NCBI RefSeq assembly: GCF_009829925.1
Contig: NZ_SNVJ01000008.1
Coordinates: forward strand, 164,925 to 226,823
Length of the DNA: 61,899 bases
Source: Teichococcus coralli
GTDB lineage: Bacteria; Pseudomonadota; Alphaproteobacteria; Acetobacterales; Acetobacteraceae
Direction: 5' to 3'
Shown: positions 18,790-26,278 of the stretch, piece after piece
How the letters are laid out: the number at the start of each line of letters is the position of its first letter
How positions within the stretch are numbered: the first letter of the stretch is position 1
The notes under the pieces: model-generated
The model's database searches: none
Told to the model about the DNA's origin: nothing
The model's input: the letters and a program-made list of their open reading frames with translations, nothing else
Made by a program: the position numbers and the translations under genes

Positions 18790-18835
18790 TCGGAGGCGGC
18801 GGGGGACCGCGCCGGTTCCCTGCCGCCCCGTCGTC

Positions 18836-19300
18836 TCACTCGGGGTCGCCGGTGTCCGCCACCAGCCCGGCCGCGGCGATTCCCGCCACGGCGCAGGCCT
18901 CGTCCTTTTCCGACGCATCGCCGGAGATGCCCACCGCGCCCAGCACGGTGCCCGCCGCATCCCGCACCAGCACCCCTCCCGGCACCGGCACGGCGCGGCC
19001 GCCGGAAAGGTCGGAAAGCGCGTTCATGAAGCCGGGCATCTTCGCGGCCCGACGTGCCAGCTCGCGGCCACCAAAGCCAAGCGCCATGGCGCCGAAGGCC
19101 TTGCCCATCGCGATCTCCGGCCGGAGCAGGCTGCAGCCATCCTCGCGCAACACGGCCTTCGGCTGCGCCGCCTGGTCCAGCACCACCACCGTCAACGGCG
19201 CGAGGCCGAGCTGGCGGCCATGGGCAAGCGCGGCATCGGCAATGCTGCGGGCGGCCGCCAGGGTCAGGCCGTGGTCAAATCCGGTCGGCGGGTTGGGCAT
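18836..19300 (-). CDS. GlcG/HbpS family (DUF336) heme-binding-like protein
   Basis: 154-residue GlcG/HbpS-type protein: GLTLAAARSIADAALAHGRQLGLAPLTVVVLD at the N-terminus, then PVPGGVLVRDAAGTVLGAVGISGD and DEACAVAGI at the C-terminus. No signal peptide is visible, so it is probably cytoplasmic. Members bind heme or cobalamin-like cofactors, or act beside glycolate-type catabolic genes. ATG 19300 (MPNPPTGFDHG) is selected; the longer frame to 19360 adds low-complexity Arg/Pro sequence. Confidence 0.82.
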   Translation of the reverse strand: MPNPPTGFDHGLTLAAARSIADAALAHGRQLGLAPLTVVVLDQAAQPKAVLREDGCSLLRPEIAMGKAFGAMALGFGGRELARRAAKMPGFMNALSDLSGGRAVPVPGGVLVRDAAGTVLGAVGISGDASEKDEACAVAGIAAAGLVADTGDPE

Positions 19301-19452
19301 GCGTCTGTCCCTTGTTCTGGGTCGGCTCGGCGGATGCCGCTGCGCTGGCTGCGACGCCACGCGGCGTGGTTAGGCAAAGCGCCGCCGTGCGGCAAGGCAC
19401 CGTATCCGGTGGCGCGCCATGGCGGCGGCATGCCGCGGCGGGCAGGCGCCAT

Positions 19453-19477
19453 GGCGGGGCAGTATCGCTGCCCCGCC
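19453..19477. terminator. Strong hairpin GGCGGGGCAG-TATCG-CTGCCCCGCC
   Basis: Perfect 10-bp stem with a 5-nt loop, 25 bp in all. It lies 150 nt upstream of the DUF336 gene start and could be a terminator, a leader structure or part of a repeat. No T-run follows directly on either strand. Confidence 0.4.
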
Positions 19478-19482
19478 GCCAT

Positions 19483-19495
19483 CTTGTCTGACAAG
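19483..19495. promoter_or_regulatory. Palindrome CTTGTC-T-GACAAG, GntR/FadR-like operator
   Basis: Perfect 6-1-6 inverted repeat. Its core TTGTCTGACAA fits the T-GT-N-AC-A half-site pattern of FadR-subfamily GntR regulators. On the minus strand a TATACT lies immediately upstream, which would put the palindrome over a transcription start directed at the DUF336 gene. A GntR gene (26279-26962) exists elsewhere in the window, but no link is shown. Confidence 0.35.
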
Positions 19496-19675
19496 TATAG
19501 AAGTTGAACGTTTCTTCGCAGAACAGGTCCGTTCTGCGGCCGTGATCCGGCGGCTCGGTGCGCCATGGAGTGCCTGGAAGCCGGCGGCAGCCCGGAGCGC
19601 CGGGCTGCGGAGGCCGTGCAGCATGCACGTCAGGATTGCGGTTGCCCGCGCTGCACGGCCCTTCGCGAAGGCAGG

Positions 19676-20080
19676 TCAGCTCGCGCGGCGCGTGGCGCTC
19701 TCGCTATTGGCGGCCTGCGCGGGCGCTCCCCCCCGTCCTGCTCCATCGGCCTCCATCATCACCGACCGAATCTCCCGGAGAAAGGAGGCGCCTTTCGCGG
19801 TCCGCTGCACCAGAACGCTGCGGCGGTCCTGCGGGTCGGTCTTCCGGCGCGCCAGGTCCAGCTCGCCCAGGCGGTCGAGCGCGCGCGTGATCGCGGGCTT
19901 GGAAACGTTCAGGGTCGCCGCCAGGCCGCGGACCGTGTGCGGGCCTTCCGACATGTACACCGTGAGGAACACGCCGAGTTGCCGCGCCGACAAGTCATGC
20001 CCGTCGCGCCGCACCAAGGCCACAACCGTGTCCCGGAAGATTCCAATCAGGTGATCCGGAGCGTTCTGAACGGGCATCAT
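19676..20080 (-). CDS. MarR-family transcriptional regulator
   Basis: 134-residue winged-helix regulator. LSARQLGVFLTVYMSEGPHTVRGLAATLNVSKPAITRALDRLGELDLARRKTDPQDRRSVLV carries the helix-turn-helix and the DxRS wing (DPQDRRS) typical of MarR. It probably binds DNA as a dimer and responds to a small ligand or oxidant; the target is unknown. The C-terminal tail is low complexity. ATG 20080 or 20077 both fit the GAGG upstream. It follows the aminopeptidase gene on the same strand by 138 bp. Confidence 0.85.
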   Translation of the reverse strand: MMPVQNAPDHLIGIFRDTVVALVRRDGHDLSARQLGVFLTVYMSEGPHTVRGLAATLNVSKPAITRALDRLGELDLARRKTDPQDRRSVLVQRTAKGASFLREIRSVMMEADGAGRGGAPAQAANSESATRRAS

Positions 20081-20218
20081 TGATCCTCAAGCAAGCGGTT
20101 CCGGCGGCGAGCCCCGTCGCGCGGAAGGTGTGAAGGGATGCTAACCTGTTGGTCAGCGGGAACGGTCACGTCTTAATCGGTGATCAGCGTCACGGTTTCG
20201 ATATGATCTGGTCACTTT

Positions 20219-21580
20219 TTAAGCCAGGGGAAACTTTCTGAATGCCGCGAAGAGTGCCCGCATCGCCTGTGCTTCGCCTCCCTCTGGGCGTCCCGGACGC
20301 GACGTGTCGTTCCAGGCATATAGGTCGAGATGAGCCCAGCGAACATTGTCTGGAACAAATCTTTTCAGAAATAATGCAGCAACAACGGCGCCGGCCATCG
20401 GTTTCGGGGCGACGTTGTTAAGAGTGGCCACCGAACTGTCGAGCCACGAATCGTAACCGGCATGTATCGGAAGTTGCCAGAGCGGATCCTCGGCGCTCCT
20501 TCCAGCAGCCAATAGTGTGGAGGCCAGCCCTTCGTCGGTGGTGAAGAGCGCCGGGAGGTCCGGCCCGAGCGCCACGCGCGCTGCGCCGGTCAGCGTTGCG
20601 CAATCGACCACCAGCGCGGGCTTCTGCTCCGCCGCATGGCAGAGCAGGTCGGCGAGCACCAGCCGCCCCTCGGCATCGGTGTTGCCGATCTCCACCGTCC
20701 GGCCGCTGCGGGTGCGGATCACGTCGCCCGGGCGCAGCGCCCTGTCGGAAACGGCGTTCTCCACGCAGCCCAGGCTGAGCATGAGGCGCACCGGCAGCCC
20801 GGCCCGCATGATCATCTCCGCCAGCCCGAGCAGAATGGCCGCGCCGCCCATGTCCTTCTTCATGCGGCGCATGCCTTCCGGGCCTTTCAGGTCCAGCCCG
20901 CCGGTGTCGAAGACCACGCCCTTGCCGCAGAGCGCCACCAGCGGGTGCTCTGCGCTTCCCCATTGCAGGATGGCGACCTCCGGCGGCCGGTGGCTGCCCT
21001 GCCCCACCGCCGCCACCGCGGGAAACCGGGAGGCCAGTTCCTCACCGGCGATCCGCGTCACCTGCGCGTCGTGTCGCGCGGCGAGGGCGGCGACCTCGGC
21101 GGCCAGATCGGCCGGTCCGAGGTCGGCCGCCGGCGTGTTGATCAGGTCGCGCACGCGCCAGGTCGCCTCGGCGGCGGCGATCGCCTCCGGTTGGCCGCTC
21201 TGCAGGCGCAGGCGCGCCGGGCGACGAGTCGCGGCCCTGTAGCGCGTGAAGCGATAGGCGCCGAGGCACCAGCCCAGCGCCGCCTGCGCTTCAGGGGCGG
21301 GCTCGTGCAGGTGCCAGAGCGTTCCTTCCGGCAGCGTCATCGCCAAGGCGCCGTAGTGCCAAAGGGAAGGCGCACCCTCGCCAAGGCCGAGCACCGCGCC
21401 GGACAGGCCGCTCCCGCCCGGCAACAGCCGCAACTCGCCGGCGGCGGCGGTGAAGCCACCTGCCTCCAGGAAGGCACGCTGCGCCGGCGGTCGCGCCGCC
21501 AGAAAGGCGGCCAGGTCCGCCCTCCCGGTGGTGAAGAGGGGCAGCGAGGCAGCGTCAGGCTGCTGTTCCAGAGGCAACAT
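20219..21580 (-). CDS. Leucyl aminopeptidase family protein (M17)
   Basis: 453-residue M17 metallo-aminopeptidase. The catalytic domain shows GKGVVFDTGGLDLK (metal and catalytic Lys), KKDMGGAAILLG, NTDAEGRLVLADLL (catalytic Arg, metal ligands) and DCATLTGAARVALG. It releases N-terminal amino acids from peptides in the cytoplasm; the length is a little short, as in PepB-like members. GGAGGAG precedes ATG 21580. The last roughly 100 codons (20219-20520) are much lower in GC than the rest and use TTT, TTA and AAA-type codons seen rarely elsewhere here, hinting at recombination with foreign DNA at the 3' end. Confidence 0.9.
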   Translation of the reverse strand: MLPLEQQPDAASLPLFTTGRADLAAFLAARPPAQRAFLEAGGFTAAAGELRLLPGGSGLSGAVLGLGEGAPSLWHYGALAMTLPEGTLWHLHEPAPEAQAALGWCLGAYRFTRYRAATRRPARLRLQSGQPEAIAAAEATWRVRDLINTPAADLGPADLAAEVAALAARHDAQVTRIAGEELASRFPAVAAVGQGSHRPPEVAILQWGSAEHPLVALCGKGVVFDTGGLDLKGPEGMRRMKKDMGGAAILLGLAEMIMRAGLPVRLMLSLGCVENAVSDRALRPGDVIRTRSGRTVEIGNTDAEGRLVLADLLCHAAEQKPALVVDCATLTGAARVALGPDLPALFTTDEGLASTLLAAGRSAEDPLWQLPIHAGYDSWLDSSVATLNNVAPKPMAGAVVAALFLKRFVPDNVRWAHLDLYAWNDTSRPGRPEGGEAQAMRALFAAFRKFPLA

Positions 21581-21613
21581 GCGAAAGGGCTCCTCCGCCG
21601 GGTTCGGTGCGGC

Positions 21614-21720
21614 CTAGAGCATTTTCCCTTCGTTCTGGCTCAAGGGAAACGCTCTAGCTGTTTGTTTTGACGGGCATCTTCACCCGCTCCGATGATGCCA
21701 TCGGGACGGGTTCTGCTCTA
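21614..21720 (-). repeat. 107-bp palindromic interspersed repeat, copy A
   Basis: This copy reads, on the minus strand, nearly the same as 57649-57755 on the plus strand (about 85% by hand alignment over 107 bp). It contains an inverted repeat CTAGAGCATTTTCCCTTCG / CAAGGGAAACGCTCTAG (21614-21657) plus a second block ending GGGTTCTGCTCTA. The last three bases (CTA at 21718-21720) are the stop codon of the Gfo/Idh gene. It resembles REP/RIME-like intergenic elements of alphaproteobacteria. Confidence 0.85.
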
Positions 21721-22686
21721 GGCGGCCAGGATGCGCTCGACCAGGTCCTGCACCTCGAAGGCCTCGCGCGGGGTGGCGAGGTTCTGCGGCTCGCCGCGGG
21801 TCAGGGCGGCCAGCTTCTCCATCTGCGCGCGCAGCGCGTGGGGGCGCATGGCCGGGTTGGGCAGCGCATCCGGCGCCGCCTGCCACTTGCCTTCCCCGTC
21901 CAGCCGCTCGGCATAGGACCAGTCGCGCAGGCGGATGGAGCCGGCCTCGCCGGTCAGCGTCCAGGAATTCGCCTCGTCCGCCGCGATGCGCCCGACGCTG
22001 CCCGAGAGCCGCACCGGCACGCCCCCGGCCCGCAGCTCGGCCGTGACGGCGGTCTCGGAGCCGCCGCCCGCCGGATACTCGACCTGCGCGGCGAGCAGCT
22101 CGAGCGGCCCGAGCTGCCGGCGGGTGAGGAACAGGAAATGCGACACCACCTCGCGCGTGAAGCCACCTTCCTCGCGCCGCGCCAGCCAGCTTGCCGCCTC
22201 CTGCTGCCAGCCGCGTGGCCAGCGGCCGAATTCGGCGCTGATGTGGAGCTGCCGCGGAGCGCCGACCGCTCCCGCTTCGCGCCAGGCCGCCAGCTGCGCC
22301 ACCGCCGGTGAGGAGGCCATCGGGAAGTTCACGGCCGCCCGGGCGCCGTCCCGCTCCACCTCGGCGACAAAGGCCGCCCCATCCTCGCGGTCGGTCGCCA
22401 GGGGCTTTTCGAGCAGCACGGAGCGTCCGGCACGAATCGCGGCGCGCGCCAGCGGCAGGTGCGCCGCCGGCGGCGCGGCGATGTAGAGCGCGTCGCAGGC
22501 GGCGATCACCGCCCCGGCATCCTCCAGCATCGGCGCGCCCAACTCCGTGGCTTCCAGCCTGGCGGCCGCCTCCGGCGAGGGGTCCCACACGCCGACCAGC
22601 CGGACCGCGGGATGCGGGAAGGCCGAGCGCACCAGCCGCTCGCCCATGATGCCAAAGCCGACGATGCCGAGTTTCACCTGGTCCAT
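21718..22686 (-). CDS. Gfo/Idh/MocA family NAD(P)-dependent oxidoreductase
   Basis: 322-residue Rossmann-fold dehydrogenase: VKLGIVGFGIMGERLV at the N-terminus (GxGxxG-like), YIAAPPAAHLPLARAAIRAGRSVLLEKPLA (EKP catalytic Lys motif) and FTREVVSHFLFLTRRQLG (substrate His region). Family members oxidise or reduce sugars, inositols and related compounds; the substrate is unknown. CGGAGCGGG precedes the ATG. Its stop codon is formed by the adjoining interspersed repeat, so the C-terminus may have been set by insertion of the element. It is divergent from recQ. Confidence 0.88.
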   Translation of the reverse strand: MDQVKLGIVGFGIMGERLVRSAFPHPAVRLVGVWDPSPEAAARLEATELGAPMLEDAGAVIAACDALYIAAPPAAHLPLARAAIRAGRSVLLEKPLATDREDGAAFVAEVERDGARAAVNFPMASSPAVAQLAAWREAGAVGAPRQLHISAEFGRWPRGWQQEAASWLARREEGGFTREVVSHFLFLTRRQLGPLELLAAQVEYPAGGGSETAVTAELRAGGVPVRLSGSVGRIAADEANSWTLTGEAGSIRLRDWSYAERLDGEGKWQAAPDALPNPAMRPHALRAQMEKLAALTRGEPQNLATPREAFEVQDLVERILAA

Positions 22687-22979
22687 CCACCCGCTCCGAA
22701 AATGAAAGCGCGGAACCTAGGGCCCTCCCCGCGGGCGGACCAGCCCCCTTGCCGGCGCTTTCCGTGGGGAGAGGATGCGCAGGGCGCATCCCTGTGGCCT
22801 TCCATCGCGCCTTGGAGCGGGTACATAGGGCGCCATATCTTGCCTCACCCGCCATGCAGGCCCGCTCGGCCCGCCTGGCGCGGCCTTCCGGCGCGCCGGC
22901 GGCGCGTCGCTCCATCACCCCTCGCGGACCGGCGATGCCGGCCGGGTCGCCCCGGCGCCGCGCGACGACCAGGGATCTC

Positions 22980-24791
22980 ATGCAAGACTACGCCGAGCCT
23001 GTGGAAGTGCTGCGCCGCGTCTTCGGCCATCCCGGCTTCCGCGGATTGCAGGAGGAGGTGGTGCGCCACGCCGTGGCCGGCGGCTCCGGCCTGGTGCTGA
23101 TGCCCACCGGCGGCGGCAAGAGCCTGTGCTTCCAGGTGCCGGCGCTGTGCCGGCCCGGCCTGGGCGTGGTGGTCTCCCCCCTGATCGCCCTGATGGAGGA
23201 CCAGGTCGCCGCGCTGCGCCAGCAGGACGTGCCCGCCGCCGCGCTGCATTCCGAGCTGGACCCGGACGAGGCCCGCGCCATCTGGCGCGACCTCGACAGC
23301 GGCCAGCTCAAGCTGCTCTACGTTTCGCCCGAGCGCCTCACCGCCGAGTACACCCTCGCCCGGCTGGACGCGATGCGCATCGCCCTCTTCGCCATCGACG
23401 AGGCGCACTGCGTCAGCCAGTGGGGCCACCACTTCCGGCCGGAATACCGCGGCCTGCCGGTGCTGGCGGAACGCTTTCCGCGCGTGCCGCGCCTGGCGCT
23501 GACCGCGACCGCCGACCCGCGCACCGTGGTCGACATCCAGCGCCAGCTCGGGCTGGAAGAATGCCCGCTGTTCCGCGCCAGCTTCGACCGGCCCAACATC
23601 CACATCGCCGCCGAACCGCGCGAGGCCGAGCGCGGCCAGCTCCGCCGCTTCATCCGCAGCGCGGGCGATGGCGCCGGCGCCGGGCTGATCTATTGCGGCA
23701 CCCGCCGCAAGGCCGAGCAGACGGCCGAGTGGCTGTGCCAGGAAGGGCATGACGCACTGGTCTTCCACGCCGGGCTGGAGCCCGCCGCCAAGCGGGACGC
23801 GCACCGCCGCTTCGCCCGCGGCGACGCGGTGATCATGGCCGCCACCATCGCCTTCGGCATGGGGATCGACCGGCCGGACGTCCGCTACGTCGCCCATACC
23901 GACCTGCCGCGCAGCCCGGAGAGCTGGTACCAGGAGATCGGCCGCGGCGGGCGCGACGGCCTTCCCGCCCAGGCCCTGCTGCTCTACGGCGCCGGCGACA
24001 TCTCCCTCGCCCGCCACCGCATCGGCGAGAGCGGCGCGCCCGAGGAACAGAAGCGCGTCGAGCGGCAGCGGCTGGAAGCCATGGTGGCGATCGCCGAATC
24101 CGCCACCTGCCGGCGGCAGATCCTGCTGCGCTGCTTCGGCGAGGAAGCCCCCGAGCCCTGCGGCCGTTGCGACATCTGCCTCAACCCGCCGCGCCTGTTC
24201 GACGGCACGGTGGCGGCGCAGAAGCTGCTCTCCGCCGTGCTGCGCACCGGCCGCCGCTTCGGCCTCGGCCATGTGGTTGACGTGCTGCGCGGCAAGACCA
24301 CGGCCAAGGTGGCGCAGTTCGGCCACGACCAGCTGCCCACCTTCGGCGTTGGGCGCGACCTGCCGGACGCCGCCTGGCGCGGCGTGGCGCGGCAGCTCGT
24401 GGCGCAGGGCGCGCTGGACGTGGTGGTGGAGAACCATGGCGAGCTGGTGCCGACCGACGCCGCCCGCCCCATCCTGAAGGGCGAGCAGCCGGTGATGCTG
24501 CGGCAGGATCTCGTGGCCGTCGCGGGCGGCGGCCGGTCCGCGCCCGCCAGCCCGGTGGCCGAGGGCGCGATGGCCGACCCGGTCTTCGCCGCCCTGCGCG
24601 ACTGGCGCCGCCGCACCGCCTCGGCGCAGGGCGTGCCGGCCTACGTCATCTTCCAGGACCGCACCCTGGCCGAGATCGCCGCCGCCCGCCCCGCCGACCT
24701 GCGGACGCTGGGCTCGATCCCCGGCGTGGGAACGACCAAGCTGGAACGCTACGGCAAGGCCGTGCTAGGCGTCCTGCGCGATTGCGAATGA
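22980..24791 (+). CDS. recQ: ATP-dependent DNA helicase RecQ
   Basis: 603-residue 3'-5' DNA helicase for recombination and fork repair. Helicase motifs in order are GLQEEVVRHA (motif 0), MPTGGGKSLCFQ (Walker A), DEAHCVSQWGHHFRPEY (DEAH and aromatic-rich loop), LTATADPRT and QEIGRGGRDG. The zinc/RQC region has CRRQILLRCFGEE and CGRCDICLNPP. An HRDC domain (VFAALRDWRRRTASAQGVPAYVIFQDRTL) closes the protein. ATG 22980 with AGGGATCT upstream gives the normal RecQ N-terminus; the frame upstream to 22749 is not conserved-looking. Confidence 0.96.
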   Translation: MQDYAEPVEVLRRVFGHPGFRGLQEEVVRHAVAGGSGLVLMPTGGGKSLCFQVPALCRPGLGVVVSPLIALMEDQVAALRQQDVPAAALHSELDPDEARAIWRDLDSGQLKLLYVSPERLTAEYTLARLDAMRIALFAIDEAHCVSQWGHHFRPEYRGLPVLAERFPRVPRLALTATADPRTVVDIQRQLGLEECPLFRASFDRPNIHIAAEPREAERGQLRRFIRSAGDGAGAGLIYCGTRRKAEQTAEWLCQEGHDALVFHAGLEPAAKRDAHRRFARGDAVIMAATIAFGMGIDRPDVRYVAHTDLPRSPESWYQEIGRGGRDGLPAQALLLYGAGDISLARHRIGESGAPEEQKRVERQRLEAMVAIAESATCRRQILLRCFGEEAPEPCGRCDICLNPPRLFDGTVAAQKLLSAVLRTGRRFGLGHVVDVLRGKTTAKVAQFGHDQLPTFGVGRDLPDAAWRGVARQLVAQGALDVVVENHGELVPTDAARPILKGEQPVMLRQDLVAVAGGGRSAPASPVAEGAMADPVFAALRDWRRRTASAQGVPAYVIFQDRTLAEIAAARPADLRTLGSIPGVGTTKLERYGKAVLGVLRDCE

Positions 24792-24792
24792 C

Positions 24793-24821
24793 TTGCAGAC
24801 GAATCTGAGAACCGGTATCAA
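24793..24821 (+). promoter_or_regulatory. Candidate promoter for bfd
   Basis: TTGCAG (24793-24798), 17-nt spacer, TATCAA (24816-24821), with the bfd ATG 32 nt downstream. It begins immediately after the recQ stop. No clear Fur or Irr box could be recognised. Confidence 0.45.
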
Positions 24822-24852
24822 CCGCGTCGCTCCCAGCAAGCGGTTTCGATCA

Positions 24853-25044
24853 ATGTATGTCTGCCTCTGCAACGGCCTGACCGACACCCAGATTCGCGGC
24901 GCCATCGATGCCGGCGCGCGGCGGCCGAAGGAGGTCTACGCCGCCTGCAACTGCGCCGCCCAATGCGGCGGCTGCACGGGCACGATGCTGTCCATCATCC
25001 GTGACCAGCCCGCCGGGCAGCTTCAGGGCGAAGGCCGGGCCTGA
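24853..25044 (+). CDS. bfd: Bacterioferritin-associated ferredoxin Bfd
   Basis: 63-residue [2Fe-2S] protein that docks on bacterioferritin and reduces the stored iron core for release. It begins MYVCLCNGLTD (CxC) and has ACNCAAQCGGC with the second cysteine pair (CxxC), the BFD-domain pattern. It precedes bfr in the same direction, the usual functional pairing, but a 100-bp palindrome separates them. ATG 24853 is chosen because Bfd starts directly with YVCLC. Confidence 0.93.
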   Translation: MYVCLCNGLTDTQIRGAIDAGARRPKEVYAACNCAAQCGGCTGTMLSIIRDQPAGQLQGEGRA

Positions 25045-25144
25045 GAGCCCGTCCGAGAATGGGGCGGCGGAGGGCTGGCGGGGGATTTCGCGCGCCAGGC
25101 ACGCAGATCCGCCAGACCGCCCTCAGCCATTCTCGAACGGGCTC
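25045..25144. repeat. 100-bp imperfect palindrome between bfd and bfr
   Basis: GAGCCCGTCCGAGAATGG at the left end is the inverted complement of CCATTCTCGAACGGGCTC at the right end, with one mismatch in the outer 17-18 bp. The inner parts also pair partly (GGCTGGCGG against CCGCCAGAC; CGCCAGG/CACGC in the centre). It begins directly after the bfd TGA. A long cruciform of this kind could be a MITE-like or REP-like unit, or an mRNA stabiliser/terminator between bfd and bfr. Confidence 0.8.
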
Positions 25145-25227
25145 GGAAGGCATGGCCGGGCTGCCAGCTTGACGCGAATGGGCCCCGCTCGCAGTCTTTG
25201 CGCGAAGCGGCAGAAGGGAGAACGGCG

Positions 25228-25719
25228 ATGCTTCGCGACCCCAAGGTTATCGAGCACCTGAACACGCAGCTCACCAATGAGCTCACCGCCGTGAACCAGT
25301 ACTTCCTGCACGCGCGCATGCTGGACAACTGGGGCGTGACCAAGCTCGGCAAGCATGAATACGAAGAATCGATCGAGGAGATGAAGCATGCGGACGAGCT
25401 GATCAACCGCATCCTCTTCCTCGGCGGCCTGCCCAACGTCCAGCGCCTCAACCAGGTCCTCATCGGCGAGAATGTCGAGGAGGTGCTGCAATGCGACCAG
25501 CGCATCGAAGAGAAGGCGATGAACGACCTGCGCGACGGCATCGCATACTGCGAGAGCGTGCGCGACTTCGTCTCCCGCGACCTCCTGCTGCGCATCCTGG
25601 CGGACGAGGAGAAGCACGCCGACTTCCTCGAAACCCAGTTCGAGCTGATCAAGCAGATCGGCCTGCCGAAATACATCACCCTCAACAGCGACGCGGCGCC
25701 CGACCAGCACAAGGGCTGA
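25228..25719 (+). CDS. bfr: Bacterioferritin
   Basis: 163-residue subunit of the 24-mer iron-storage ferritin that also binds heme. The ferroxidase ligands E18, E51, H54, E94, E127 and H130 are all present at the canonical numbers, as is the heme ligand M52 (EEMKHAD). It therefore belongs to the catalytically competent, heme-binding class. The start at 25228 follows AGAAGGGAG. It lies downstream of bfd and convergent with the cupin-like gene. Confidence 0.97.
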   Translation: MLRDPKVIEHLNTQLTNELTAVNQYFLHARMLDNWGVTKLGKHEYEESIEEMKHADELINRILFLGGLPNVQRLNQVLIGENVEEVLQCDQRIEEKAMNDLRDGIAYCESVRDFVSRDLLLRILADEEKHADFLETQFELIKQIGLPKYITLNSDAAPDQHKG

Positions 25720-25743
25720 GCCCGCCGCTGCGCGAGGCCGTCG

Positions 25744-26262
25744 TCAGGCCGCGTAGACCAGGTTCACGTCCTGCCCGAAGCGCTCGTAAGGCACGCCATA
25801 GACGTGGACCGACAGCGCTTCGGCGCTTCCCAGATTGGCCAGGCGGTGGATCAGCTCCGGATCGGCCGCGCCGTGGCCGACCATGCCCGGCGCGCGCAGG
25901 GCGCTGCCGCACTGCACGGGCTCGCCTCCCCGCTCCGCCCGGTAAAGCCCTTCCGTGAGGATGCCCCGGTGCACGCCGAAGGCGCACCAGGTGCGGTGCG
26001 CGTGAACCGGGCTCATCTGCCCGGGGCGCCAGGCCAGCGCGACAACGGCATAGCCGCCCTGCGGATCGGCATGCAGCAGGTGGCGGACATAGCGGTCCGG
26101 CCGGCACGGACATGACCTTTCGGCCAGCAGGCCGGGGTCAAGGAGGTGGCCGGCCAGCGCCGCCGCGACGCGCCGCGGCCGCTCGGCAAGATCGGTCCGC
26201 GCGGCGGCGGCGATGTCGGACAGCATGGCGTCGAGCCGGGATCTTGGGGCGATGAAGGACAT
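25744..26262 (-). CDS. Cysteine dioxygenase-like cupin protein
   Basis: 172-residue cupin of the cysteine dioxygenase type. The metal-binding stretch is PVHAHRTWCAFGVHRG (HxH with a nearby Cys), followed by a second cupin motif near PELIHRLANLG and LSVHVYGVPYE. CDO-type enzymes insert O2 into thiols such as cysteine or 3-mercaptopropionate to give sulfinates; the exact thiol is not determined. It starts 16 nt after the GntR gene's stop with GGGAAGC as ribosome site, so the two form an operon and the regulator probably controls it. Confidence 0.75.
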   Translation of the reverse strand: MSFIAPRSRLDAMLSDIAAAARTDLAERPRRVAAALAGHLLDPGLLAERSCPCRPDRYVRHLLHADPQGGYAVVALAWRPGQMSPVHAHRTWCAFGVHRGILTEGLYRAERGGEPVQCGSALRAPGMVGHGAADPELIHRLANLGSAEALSVHVYGVPYERFGQDVNLVYAA

Positions 26263-26278
26263 GGGAGCTTCCCTGCTC

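Larger units (their letters stand above)
19301..19675. other. 375-bp non-coding gap with hairpin and GntR-like site
   Basis: No gene is supported. The stretch has GGC/GCC-rich repeats with NcoI-like CCATGG steps at 19417-19453, a strong hairpin at 19453-19477 and a palindrome TTGTCTGACAA at 19484-19494. The rest (19500-19675) shows no signal I can name. It probably contains the promoter of the DUF336 gene. Confidence 0.4.
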
